From Streptosporangium subroseum (GTDB lineage Bacteria > Actinomycetota > Actinomycetes > Streptosporangiales > Streptosporangiaceae), in contig NZ_FZOD01000038.1 in the NCBI RefSeq assembly GCF_900188345.1, forward strand, positions 1 to 64,000: a stretch of 64,000 nt of DNA. Direction: 5' to 3'. Below are positions 1 through 7,697 of the stretch, piece after piece; position 1 is the first letter of the stretch; each line of letters starts with the position of its first letter. The position numbers were made by a program, and so were the translations under genes. Below the pieces are notes generated by a model. It saw nothing but the letters and a program-made list of their open reading frames with translations. It did not search any database and was not told where the DNA came from.

Positions 1-150
1 GACGCGTCGTGCGGGACGGGCACCTTGTACGGAGCGAACACGTCATGCGAGGCGAACATGTCATGCGAGGTGGACGCGTCGTGCGGGACGGGCACTTCGT
101 GTGGAGCGAACACACCGTACGAATCGAACGCGTCGTGCGAGGCGAGCACG
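1..150 (-). repeat. 18-bp/72-bp tandem repeat inside the LuxR-type gene
   Basis: A 72-bp unit starting GACGCGTCGTGCGGG recurs at 1 and 73, and inside it 18-bp units such as GCGAACACGTCATGCGAG (34-51) and its copy at 52-69 follow one another. In the minus-strand gene each 18-bp unit codes six residues of the form xx[S/P][H/Y]Dx, for example FASHDV and PVPHDA, giving at least eight in-frame hexapeptides that run off the window edge. Confidence 0.75.
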
Positions 151-1484
151 GAGACCTCCGTGAGAGATCGCAGTGCCCCGTCGAGGTCCCCCTCGGCCGC
201 CAGCAGCCACGTGCGGGCCGGGGTGGACGCGGACGCTCCGCCCAGAGCCCACCGTGCCGTCTCCAGGTCACCGAGATAGGCGGCTGCGTGGGCGAGTTCG
301 GCCAGGCAGGCGGAATGGTCCGCACGCCGGCGCAGCCCTTCACGACTCCAGGAGAGGGCGTCGCGGATCTCGCCCCGCAGCCTGGCGAGCCGGGCACGGC
401 GGGCACAGAACTCCGGCATCGCCGGCTCGTCCCAGCCGGCGTCCTCCTCGGCCAACCGGTCCCCGACGCCGGCGGGGAGTTCCCGGACATTCCCGCTTCT
501 GGAACGTTCCATAAGGTCGTCGCACTCTGCGGCCAGTGCCGCGCCGAGATCCCGATCGGTACGGCGGAGCCTGTCGGCACGCAACCTCCCGGTCCGGGCA
601 CGCAGCACCGGACCGTGCAGGGGATGGACGAGGCGGGCCGCCGACCGGTCGTCGACGTCGACGAGCCTCCTGGCTTCCAGGCGTTCGAGCACGGCCTCCG
701 GCAGGACCGAGGCCTCCAGCGGCTCGCCGAACGCCAGCAGTTCCAACGTCTCCCTCTCCTCCGCGTCGACGTCGCCGATGGTGGCCTCCGCCAGCTCGCC
801 GACACGCGAGGTGACCGGTACCGGGCCCCGCCAGGTCCACGGGCCGGCTTCCCTGGTCAACCGCCCGCTCGCGCGAACGGCGTCGACCAGCTCGCGCAGC
901 AGTCGCAGGTCGCCCTGGCACGCCCGGTGCAGACGACCGGCGGTGAGAGCCTCCACGTGGCCGCCCAGCTCCGCCTCGATGAGCCGGGTCCATGCCTCCC
1001 GGGGAAGGGGGTCCAGGGTCAGGCGCGGCAGGAGGTCGCCCGTCCAGAGCCGCGACACCGCTTCCGGCGCACCGCCGTCCGGCCGGGCCAGGACGAGCAG
1101 GCGAGTCCGTCCGTGCACCGCCAGGTGGTGGACCAGCGTCGCCGAGGCGTCGTCGAGCAGGTGGGCATCGTCCACGACCAGCACGCGCACCGCCCGCAGC
1201 GCCTTCGCCGCCTGGTGAAGGGAGATCGTGTCGGGCAGCAGGTGGGCGAACGCGGCGAGGGGGATCGACCGGGCTCCCGGTGTCCCGGCGACCATAACGT
1301 GCTCCGTGCCTCGTACGGCCTCCGTCCCGAGGCGGGTCTTGCCGATCCCGGACGCGCCGATCACGGCGGTGCCTCGGTGACCTGCGGAGAGGCTTCGCCG
1401 TACAAGCTCGAGTTCTTCGTCCCGGCCGGCGAACGGCCAGGACGGCCAGAGATTTTCCACGGTAGTGGGAGCCGTACTACTCAC
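1..1484 (-). CDS. LuxR-type ATPase transcriptional regulator, 5' part only
   Basis: The frame is open from a GTG at 1484 to the window edge, so about 494 codons of the N-terminal part are visible. It shows a Walker A box GASGIGKT (residues 43-50) and a Walker B stretch VRVLVVDDAH, followed by the helical, Arg/Leu-rich region of large MalT/LuxR-like AAA regulators. The expected C-terminal LuxR helix-turn-helix would lie outside the window, so DNA binding is inferred. The start is weakly supported: no clear Shine-Dalgarno precedes it, so the message may be leaderless; another GTG lies eight codons in. The last visible 50 residues are a hexapeptide repeat. It is divergent from the protease gene at 1556. 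Family call is firm, target genes unknown. Confidence 0.8.
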   Translation of the reverse strand, partial: MSSTAPTTVENLWPSWPFAGRDEELELVRRSLSAGHRGTAVIGASGIGKTRLGTEAVRGTEHVMVAGTPGARSIPLAAFAHLLPDTISLHQAAKALRAVRVLVVDDAHLLDDASATLVHHLAVHGRTRLLVLARPDGGAPEAVSRLWTGDLLPRLTLDPLPREAWTRLIEAELGGHVEALTAGRLHRACQGDLRLLRELVDAVRASGRLTREAGPWTWRGPVPVTSRVGELAEATIGDVDAEERETLELLAFGEPLEASVLPEAVLERLEARRLVDVDDRSAARLVHPLHGPVLRARTGRLRADRLRRTDRDLGAALAAECDDLMERSRSGNVRELPAGVGDRLAEEDAGWDEPAMPEFCARRARLARLRGEIRDALSWSREGLRRRADHSACLAELAHAAAYLGDLETARWALGGASASTPARTWLLAAEGDLDGALRSLTEVSVLASHDAFDSYGVFAPHEVPVPHDASTSHDMFASHDVFAPYKVPVPHDA

Positions 1485-1555
1485 ATCTGATACAGGCACG
1501 ATTGAGTAGGTCTCGACCCATGCGCCCGCCGGGTGGCCGCCCTCAGCCTGTTCCC

Positions 1556-2641
1556 ATGAACATTAACTACTGCTCGCTTCCTCCACAGCCCCCGCCGTCG
1601 CTGCCGGCGGGCCTCGAAGCCGACCGGCTCGACGCGCTCATCGCCGGGCAGTTCATGTGGCTGAACGGCACGGTCCTCCACTACTACTTCTTCGACGGGG
1701 AGACCGACGGGTCCGTCATCCCGATCCCGGGAGAGGGCACCACGCGCTGGGTGTCCTGGGTCGGCGGCAAGGACCAGCAGGACGTCGTCCGCGAGAGCTT
1801 CCAGGCGTGGAAGGACCTGGGCATCGGCCTGGAGTTCGCCGAGGTGACCGACAGGACCGAGGCGGAGATACGCATCGGCTTCCAGCGCGGCAACGGATCG
1901 TACTCCAGGTTGGGGCGCAGCGCGCTCACGGTCGGGACCGACCAGCGCACCATGAACTTCGGCTGGAGCCTCACGCCCCCGGGCGAACGATCCACGGCCC
2001 TGCACGAGATCGGTCACGCCTTCGGGATGGTGCACGAGCACCAGAGCCCGTTCGCGGGCATCGTCTGGGACGAGGAGGCGGTCTACGCGGACCTGGCCGG
2101 TCCGCCGAACTTCTGGCCACCGGAGAAGACGCTTAACAACATCATCAGCAAGTACAGGCCCAGCGATGTGAACGGCTCCGTCTGGGACCCGGACTCCATC
2201 ATGGAGTATCCCTTCCACCCGAGCCTCATTCTGCAGCCGGAGAAGTACCGGGCGGGGCTCTTCCCGCCGGGAAGGATCTCCGAGATCGACGCCGCGTTCG
2301 TCCACCGCTGGTATCCGCCGCTCGGAGCCGCCGAGCCGCCCCTGCTCGTCCCCTTCCGCTCGGTCCCGCTCGGTCTGGAAGCGGGGGCCCAGGCCGACTT
2401 CGTGATCGTGCCGGAGGCGACGCGTGACTACACCGTCGCCACGTTCGGCGAGAGCGACGCGGTGCTCGTGCTGTTCGAGGAGGTCGACGGGGAGCCGCGC
2501 TACCTGACCGGCGAGGACGACGGCGGGCGGCCGGACAACGTTTCCGTGTCGGCTCACCTGCTCAAGGGACGCCGCTACGTCGTCCGGGTGCGTCTGCACT
2601 CCGCGTGGGGATCGGGCCAGACGGCGGTCATGTGCTGGTGA
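1556..2641 (+). CDS. Astacin/matrixin-like zinc metalloprotease
   Basis: The 361-residue product carries the full metzincin signature: HEIGHAFGMVHE at residues 150-161 supplies three zinc-binding His and the catalytic Glu, and SIMEYPF further on is the Met-turn. About 100 residues of beta-rich C-terminal domain follow. No signal peptide is evident from the chosen ATG, so export, if any, is unexplained. In-frame alternatives are ATG 1520 and TTG 1502; 1556 was chosen because the conserved protein begins near it, but this is uncertain. It is divergent from the LuxR-type ATPase gene, which may regulate it. Substrate unknown. Confidence 0.82.
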   Translation: MNINYCSLPPQPPPSLPAGLEADRLDALIAGQFMWLNGTVLHYYFFDGETDGSVIPIPGEGTTRWVSWVGGKDQQDVVRESFQAWKDLGIGLEFAEVTDRTEAEIRIGFQRGNGSYSRLGRSALTVGTDQRTMNFGWSLTPPGERSTALHEIGHAFGMVHEHQSPFAGIVWDEEAVYADLAGPPNFWPPEKTLNNIISKYRPSDVNGSVWDPDSIMEYPFHPSLILQPEKYRAGLFPPGRISEIDAAFVHRWYPPLGAAEPPLLVPFRSVPLGLEAGAQADFVIVPEATRDYTVATFGESDAVLVLFEEVDGEPRYLTGEDDGGRPDNVSVSAHLLKGRRYVVRVRLHSAWGSGQTAVMCW

Positions 2642-2777
2642 CCGTCCGGCACGGCCGGGCCCGGGGCGTCGGGGGCCGCGGAACCCGCGGAAGGACCAAG
2701 CCGGGCAGTGCGGGTAGACGGGGCTCAGGGTTCCGGGGACCCGTGACGGGATCGAGTTGGGCGGTGCGGGTCGGCTC

Positions 2778-2883
2778 CGAGGGCGAATCACTCGCCCCGG
2801 ACCCGAGGGTGAATCACTCGCCCGGGGCTTCGAACGCGAATCGCTTGCCCTGGGCTCCGAGGGTGGCTCATCTGCCCTGGTAG
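2778..2883. repeat. 27-bp degenerate tandem repeat at the 3' end of the hydratase gene
   Basis: Four units begin CGAGGGCGAATCACTCG-like at 2778, 2804, 2831 and 2858 (spacings 26-27 bp). The last unit contains the stop codon of the minus-strand enoyl-CoA hydratase (2868-2870), and the array extends downstream from it. Confidence 0.7.
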
Positions 2884-3683
2884 AGGGCCGGGCGCTTCTC
2901 CCTGAAGGCTCGGGAGCCCTCCTTGGCGTCCTCGGAGCCGATCACCGGCCAGCCGATGCCGTCGGAGACCTTCAGCGCCTCGGCCTCGGGCAGGCCCAGG
3001 GTCTCGCGATAGGCGCGGAGGATGGCCTGTACGGCGAGCGGGCCGCACTCGGTGATCTGGGCGGCGATCTCCAGGGCGACCGTGAGCGCCTGCCCGTCGG
3101 GGACGACGCGGTTGACCAGACCCATGCTCAGAGCCTCCTGCGCGGTGACGGGCCGGCCGGTCAGCAGGATGTCCATGGCGAAGGCGTAGGGGATCTGGCG
3201 CGGGAGCCGTATCGCGGAACCGCCCATCGGGAACAGCGCGCGGCGGGCCTCGAACAGGCCGAGAGTGGCCGATTCGGAGACCACGCGCAGGTCGGTGCCG
3301 ACGAGCAGTTCGGTGCCTCCGGCCACGGCGTAGCCCTCGACCGCGCAGACGATCGGTTTTGCAGGCAGCGCCTCGGAGTCGCGAAGCAGCCCCTTCCAGT
3401 GGTAGTCGGGGATCTCCGCCACCCGCCGCTGGACCCGGGGGTCGTTCGACGGGGTGCCCATGGCCTTCAGGTCGGCGCCCGCGCAGAAGGTCCCGTTCGC
3501 GCCGGTCAGTACGGCGACCCGGACCTCGGGCTCGTCCGAGACGTAGGCCCACGCGTCGGCCAGGCCGACCAGCATGTCCGAGGAGAGCGCGTTCTTCGCC
3601 TCGGGCCGGTCCATGGTGACGACGACGATGTGATCGTCGCGCTCGATGCGGCAGTGCGGTGTGCTGATCGGCAGAAGTTCCAC
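2868..3683 (-). CDS. Enoyl-CoA hydratase/isomerase (crotonase family)
   Basis: This 271-residue protein is full length for the crotonase family. The oxyanion-hole region AGADLK (about 68-73) and GYAVAGGTELL (117-127) are present, and Glu125 and Glu145 sit 20 residues apart, as do the two catalytic Glu of classical hydratases, so hydration of an enoyl-CoA is expected. It is transcribed away from the acyl-CoA ligase cluster that starts at 4077, with two matching palindromes between them, so it probably shares regulation with that beta-oxidation-like cluster. The substrate (fatty acyl versus steroid side chain) cannot be settled from sequence. Confidence 0.88.
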   Translation of the reverse strand: MELLPISTPHCRIERDDHIVVVTMDRPEAKNALSSDMLVGLADAWAYVSDEPEVRVAVLTGANGTFCAGADLKAMGTPSNDPRVQRRVAEIPDYHWKGLLRDSEALPAKPIVCAVEGYAVAGGTELLVGTDLRVVSESATLGLFEARRALFPMGGSAIRLPRQIPYAFAMDILLTGRPVTAQEALSMGLVNRVVPDGQALTVALEIAAQITECGPLAVQAILRAYRETLGLPEAEALKVSDGIGWPVIGSEDAKEGSRAFREKRPALYQGR

Positions 3684-3700
3684 GGACGACCCCTATCGCA

Positions 3701-3718
3701 CTAGCAAGCAATTGCTAG
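3701..3718. promoter_or_regulatory. Inverted-repeat operator candidate upstream of the hydratase gene
   Basis: CTAGCAAGCAATTGCTAG has perfect 7-bp arms around four bases and contains the 10-bp palindrome AGCAATTGCT (3707-3716). It lies 18 bp before the hydratase start, a usual place for a TetR-type repressor site. The regulator is not in the window's neighbourhood. Confidence 0.55.
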
Positions 3719-3922
3719 GGGATTGTAGATCCGCCCCGGCTCCCACCGCCAGCGGCCTGGCCCATCGCCGGCGCGACGGCCCCGGAGGCGACACGCGGGA
3801 GAGGTGATCACGGCCTTCGCGACTACGGCGCCGGTCTCCTGGGAATGAGGGCCGAGGTGAGCGTTCCCCGCGGTTCCGGGTGAAGTGGACCAAGATCGCA
3901 CTCGGGCTCACAGTTTAGATCA

Positions 3923-3932
3923 AGCGATTGCT
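3923..3932. promoter_or_regulatory. Second AGCRATTGCT site facing the ligase operon
   Basis: AGCGATTGCT differs at one base from the AGCAATTGCT palindrome 216 bp to the left. The pair suggests that one regulator acts on both divergent promoters; this is inference from two sites only. Confidence 0.4.
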
Positions 3933-3970
3933 CGCCGCCTCTTCACCGGGTTAGTCTGCCCCTGCGTACG

Positions 3971-3988
3971 AGAACAGATTCTTGTTCT
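3971..3988. promoter_or_regulatory. AGAACA-N6-TGTTCT inverted repeat before the acyl-CoA ligase
   Basis: AGAACAGATTCTTGTTCT has perfect 6-bp arms and lies about 90 bp upstream of the ligase start. The half-site resembles that of KstR operators but the spacing is longer, so the factor is unknown. Confidence 0.4.
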
Positions 3989-4076
3989 ATCCCTCCCGTA
4001 CCGCCAGGGTCTTTCGCGATATCTAGAACGTGATTCACTTTGGTGGCAGGGAGCCTTTCGGCGGAGAGGATTTCCG

Positions 4077-5627
4077 ATGGGCACGCTCGGTTTCTGGAGG
4101 CTGGCGCAGGCGGATCCGGACTGGATCGCCGCCGTGGACCCGGACGGCGCCGAGCACCGTGCCGGTGACCTGCTCGCCCGTGCCAACCGCCTCGTGCACG
4201 GTCTGCGAGAGCTGGGACTCAAGGCGGGCGACGGCCTCTGCGGCCTCGTGCCGAACGGCTCCGACGGGCTGGTGCTCTATCTGGCCGCGCTGCAGGCCGG
4301 CTGGTACTACACCCCGATCAACTGGCATCTCACCGGACCCGAGATCGGCTACATCGTCGCCGACAGCGAGGCCCAGGCCTTTTTCATCGACGAGCGCTAC
4401 GCGGAGGAAGGTCTGCGGGGCGTCACCGAGTCGGGCATCTCCCCGGAGCGCGTCTTCGCGTTCGGGCAGGTGGAGGGGGTGGCGCCTGCCTCGCAGCTGA
4501 CGGACGGCCGGCCCGCCACCGCCCCCGCCGGCCGTACGGCGGGCGCCACCATGCACTACACCTCCGGCACCACCGGCAAGCCCAAGGGCGTGCGCCGGGC
4601 ACTCACCGGCCTGGACCCGGACGACGCCGCCGAGTCGATGGCGTTCCTGCCCAGCCTGTTCGGCATCACCCCGGGCAAGGAGAACGTCCACCTGGTCACC
4701 TCGCCGAACTACCACACGGCGGTCACCCAGTTCGGCGGCACGGCCCTGCAGATGGGCCACACGCTCGTCTACATGGACAGGTGGGACGCCGAGGAAACAC
4801 TCCGGCTCTGCGAGAAGTACCGCGTCACCAACTCGCACATGGTCCCCACCCACTTCAAGCGCCTGCTCGCGCTCCCCGAGGAGACGAGGGGCAAGTACGA
4901 CCTCTCCTCGCTCCGGTGGATGATCCACGCCGCCGCCCCCTGCCCGGTCCCTGTCAAGTGGGCGATGTTCGAGTGGTGGGGCGACTGCATCTACGAGTAC
5001 TACGCGGCGACCGAGGGCGGCGGCACGCTCGCCACCCCGGAGGGCTGGAAGAAGCACCCGGGCACCGTCGGCAACGCCTGGCCGATCAGCGAGCTGCTCA
5101 TCGTGGACGAGAACCTGAAGCCGGTCCCGACCGGGACCCCCGGCACGATCTACATGAAGATGATGGGCCTCGCGTTCGAGTACAAGGGCGACAGGGCGAA
5201 GACCGAGGCCAACCGCCTCCGGGACCATTTCACCGTCGGCGACATCGGCTATCTCGACGAGGACGGGTTCCTCTTCCTCTGCGACCGCAAGGCCGACATG
5301 ATCATCTCGGGTGGGACCAACATCTACCCGGCCGAGATCGAGAACGAGCTGACGGTCCACCCGAAGATCGCCGACGTGGCCGTGTTCGGCATCCCCGACG
5401 ACGAGTGGGGAGAGCAGATCAAGGCGGTGGTCGAGCTCATGCCCGGCGTCGCCCCCTCGCCCGAGCTCGTCACGGAGATCCTCGACTCGCTCAGGGGCCG
5501 CCTGTCGAAGATGAAATGGCCCAAGTCCATCGACTTCATCGAAGAGATGCCACGCGAGCCCAACGGCAAACTCCTCAAACGCAAGTTGCGTGATCCGTAC
5601 TGGGAGGGGCGAGACCGTGCGATCTGA
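4077..5627 (+). CDS. Acyl-CoA synthetase (FadD type)
   Basis: This 516-residue ANL-family ligase activates a carboxylic acid to its CoA thioester through an acyl-adenylate. It has the phosphate loop YTSGTTGKPKG (161-171), the YEYYAATEGG adenylate-binding motif, the hinge and A8 region GDIGYLDEDG...DRKADMIISGG, and the C-terminal catalytic Lys in PNGKLLKRKL. The ATG at 4077 starts the conserved fold; the frame stays open upstream but that stretch is not conserved-looking. It is the first gene of a plus-strand cluster with a DUF35 protein and two thiolase-like proteins. The order resembles the mycobacterial ltp3/ltp4 steroid region, so a sterol-derived or fatty acid is the likely substrate. Confidence 0.87.
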   Translation: MGTLGFWRLAQADPDWIAAVDPDGAEHRAGDLLARANRLVHGLRELGLKAGDGLCGLVPNGSDGLVLYLAALQAGWYYTPINWHLTGPEIGYIVADSEAQAFFIDERYAEEGLRGVTESGISPERVFAFGQVEGVAPASQLTDGRPATAPAGRTAGATMHYTSGTTGKPKGVRRALTGLDPDDAAESMAFLPSLFGITPGKENVHLVTSPNYHTAVTQFGGTALQMGHTLVYMDRWDAEETLRLCEKYRVTNSHMVPTHFKRLLALPEETRGKYDLSSLRWMIHAAAPCPVPVKWAMFEWWGDCIYEYYAATEGGGTLATPEGWKKHPGTVGNAWPISELLIVDENLKPVPTGTPGTIYMKMMGLAFEYKGDRAKTEANRLRDHFTVGDIGYLDEDGFLFLCDRKADMIISGGTNIYPAEIENELTVHPKIADVAVFGIPDDEWGEQIKAVVELMPGVAPSPELVTEILDSLRGRLSKMKWPKSIDFIEEMPREPNGKLLKRKLRDPYWEGRDRAI

Positions 5628-5765
5628 GAGTCACGAGCGCCGGCGTTCCGCCGACCGGGAAGACGCCGTGTTCACGGTGCCCGGGCACCCGGCGTCGCGC
5701 CGGTGCCCCGCGATGCACGGGCACCCGGCAGGAAACCGGCACTCAGTGGGGAAGGAAAGGCGCGG

Positions 5766-6668
5766 ATGACCGTGGAAGCGCGAAATCTGGAAGCGCGGTA
5801 TGTACTGGAGTTCCCCGGAGGTTACACGCGGACGACGGGGCCGGTGATCGGGCGTTTCCTCACCGAGCTGAGGGACGGGCGCATCGTCGGGGTCCGTACG
5901 GCCGAAGGCCGGACGCTGGTGCCGCCGCTGGAGTACGACCCGGCGACCGGTGACGCCGTCACCGAGGAGTTCGTCGAGGTCGGCCCCGCCGGGACGGTCG
6001 AGAGCTGGTCGTGGGTGCACGCCCCCAGAAAGGCCCACCCGCTGGATCGGCCGTTCGCCTGGGCCCTGATCAGGCTGGACGGCGCCGACACCGCGCTCGT
6101 CCACGCGGTCGACGCGGGCGACGTCAAGAGCATGCGCCCCGGCCTGCGGGTCCGTCCCCGCTGGCGGGCCGAGCGCACCGGGCACATCACCGACATCGAG
6201 AGCTTCGTGCCCGACGTCACCAAGATCGTGTCCGTGGTCCGCAGCGAGTACGTCGTGAAGCCGGGACTGGCGCTCGCCCGCTTCCTGGAGGGCGTTGCCG
6301 AGGGTGTTTTCATCGGCGGCCGGTGCGGCTCCTGTCACAAGGTCTACGTGCCCTACCGGACCACCTGCCCCGAGTGCGGCGTCGCGATCACCGAGGAGGT
6401 CGTTCTCCCGGACACCGGAACGATCACGACCTTCGCCATCAACAATCTGCCCGATCCGCGGGCCCCCGAGGTGCCGTTCGTCTCGGCGTACATCCTGCTC
6501 GACGGATCCGACCTCCCGATGATCGCCCTGGTCGGTGAGATCGCCGCCCACGAGGTACGGCAGGGCATGCGGGTGCGGGCCGTGTGGGTTCCCGAAGAGG
6601 AGCGGACGACGTCCATGTCGAACATCAAGTGGTTCGCCCCCACGGGCGAGCCGGACGCGGAGCTGTAG
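5766..6668 (+). CDS. Zn-ribbon/OB-fold (DUF35) protein, thiolase partner
   Basis: The 300-residue protein ends in a DUF35 module: a rubredoxin-like zinc ribbon with Cys187, Cys190, Cys201 and Cys204 (CGSC...CPEC), then an OB-fold. The N-terminal half looks like a second OB-like module without the ribbon, as in Rv3521-type proteins. DUF35 proteins bind acyl-CoA and pair with thiolase-like subunits, for example the Ltp2-ChsH2 aldolase of cholesterol degradation. The ATG follows GGAAAGG and the stop codon TAG touches the ATG of the first thiolase-like gene, so the pair is probably made together. An upstream ATG-less extension exists but lacks a ribosome site. Confidence 0.82.
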   Translation: MTVEARNLEARYVLEFPGGYTRTTGPVIGRFLTELRDGRIVGVRTAEGRTLVPPLEYDPATGDAVTEEFVEVGPAGTVESWSWVHAPRKAHPLDRPFAWALIRLDGADTALVHAVDAGDVKSMRPGLRVRPRWRAERTGHITDIESFVPDVTKIVSVVRSEYVVKPGLALARFLEGVAEGVFIGGRCGSCHKVYVPYRTTCPECGVAITEEVVLPDTGTITTFAINNLPDPRAPEVPFVSAYILLDGSDLPMIALVGEIAAHEVRQGMRVRAVWVPEEERTTSMSNIKWFAPTGEPDAEL

Positions 6669-7697
6669 ATGCGGGAGATAGCGGTCGTCGCGTTCGCGCA
6701 GACCCGGCACAGCGCCACCGACGACGGGCAGAGCGAGGCCGAGCTGATCGTCGGTGTCCTGGACGAGGTCAGGGCCAAGACGGGGCTGCGCAGGTTCGGC
6801 TTCACCTGCTCGGGATCGTGTGACTATCTGGCGGGTGCGCCGTTCTCCTTCGTCTCGGTGCTCGACGCGATCGGCGCCTGGCCGCCGATCTCGGAGAGCC
6901 ACGTCGAGATGGACGCCGCCTGGGCGCTGTACGAGGCCTGGGTCGCACTCCAGCACGGCGACATCGACTCGGCGCTGGTCTACGGCTTCGGAAAGCCGTC
7001 GCAGGGAGACCTTCGGGAGATCATGACGCTCCAACTCGACCCCTACTACCTGGCCCCCCTCGGGCTCGACCAGGTCTCCTTCGCCGCGCTCCAGGCCTCG
7101 GCCGCCGGGGCCGGCCGCGCCGAGCTGGACGAGATCGTACGGCGCAGCCGTGCCGACGGCAGGGCGAACCCCTACGCCCTCGACCTGCCCGACCCCGCGG
7201 GGAACGACTTCGAGGTCGAGCCGCTGAGGCCGTACGACATCGCTCCGAGCGCCGACGGCGCCGCCGCGGTGGTACTGGCGGCCGGGGATCTCGCCAGGGA
7301 GCTGTGCGAGAACCCCGCCTGGATAACCGGCATCGCCCATCGCATAGAGCCCCACTATCTGGGCATGAGGGATCTTGCCCGGTCGGCCTCCGCCGCCGAC
7401 GCCGCACGCGCGGCGGGGGTCGGCAAGGGTCATGTCGACGTGGCTGAACTGCACACGCAGTTCAGCCACGAGGAGCTCATCCTGCGCGAGGCGCTGGAGC
7501 TCGGCGAGGGCACGGTCGTCAATCCGAGCGGCGGGCCCCTCGCGGCGAACCCGGTCATGGCCACCGGCCTCATCCGGATCGGCGAGGCGGCCCAGCGCAT
7601 CCTGGACGGCGGCGCGAGCCGTACCGTCGGACACGCCTCCAGCGGCCCCTGCCTCCAGCACAACCTCGTCACCGTCATGGAGGCAGAGAATGGGTAA
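6669..7697 (+). CDS. Thiolase-like (Ltp4-type) protein without catalytic Cys/His
   Basis: The 342-residue protein has the thiolase fold signature, including the C-terminal NPSGGPLAANPVMATGLIRI. The nucleophilic Cys region reads SHVEMDAAWALYE with no Cys, and the GHP histidine motif reads ANP, so ordinary thiolysis is unlikely. Such lipid-transfer-protein relatives act with DUF35 partners, in known cases as retro-aldolases on steroid side chains. It starts immediately after the DUF35 stop and overlaps the next gene by 8 bp, consistent with a complex of all three. Its exact reaction is unknown. Confidence 0.8.
   Translation: MREIAVVAFAQTRHSATDDGQSEAELIVGVLDEVRAKTGLRRFGFTCSGSCDYLAGAPFSFVSVLDAIGAWPPISESHVEMDAAWALYEAWVALQHGDIDSALVYGFGKPSQGDLREIMTLQLDPYYLAPLGLDQVSFAALQASAAGAGRAELDEIVRRSRADGRANPYALDLPDPAGNDFEVEPLRPYDIAPSADGAAAVVLAAGDLARELCENPAWITGIAHRIEPHYLGMRDLARSASAADAARAAGVGKGHVDVAELHTQFSHEELILREALELGEGTVVNPSGGPLAANPVMATGLIRIGEAAQRILDGGASRTVGHASSGPCLQHNLVTVMEAENG

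Larger units (their letters stand above)
3684..4076. other. Divergent regulatory region between hydratase and acyl-CoA ligase
   Basis: This 393-bp region holds no convincing gene. It holds the operator-like palindromes listed separately, plus TAGAACGTGATTCA at 4024-4037, whose left half matches the TAGAAC half-site known from KstR-type operators of steroid genes while the right half is degenerate. No clear -35/-10 pair was identified. Confidence 0.5.

Noticed and set aside
9..1490. 493-codon plus-strand open frame
   Set aside because: It lies opposite the LuxR-type ATPase gene, whose minus-strand frame shows Walker A and B motifs; the plus frame is Arg/Gly/Gln-rich without any family pattern.
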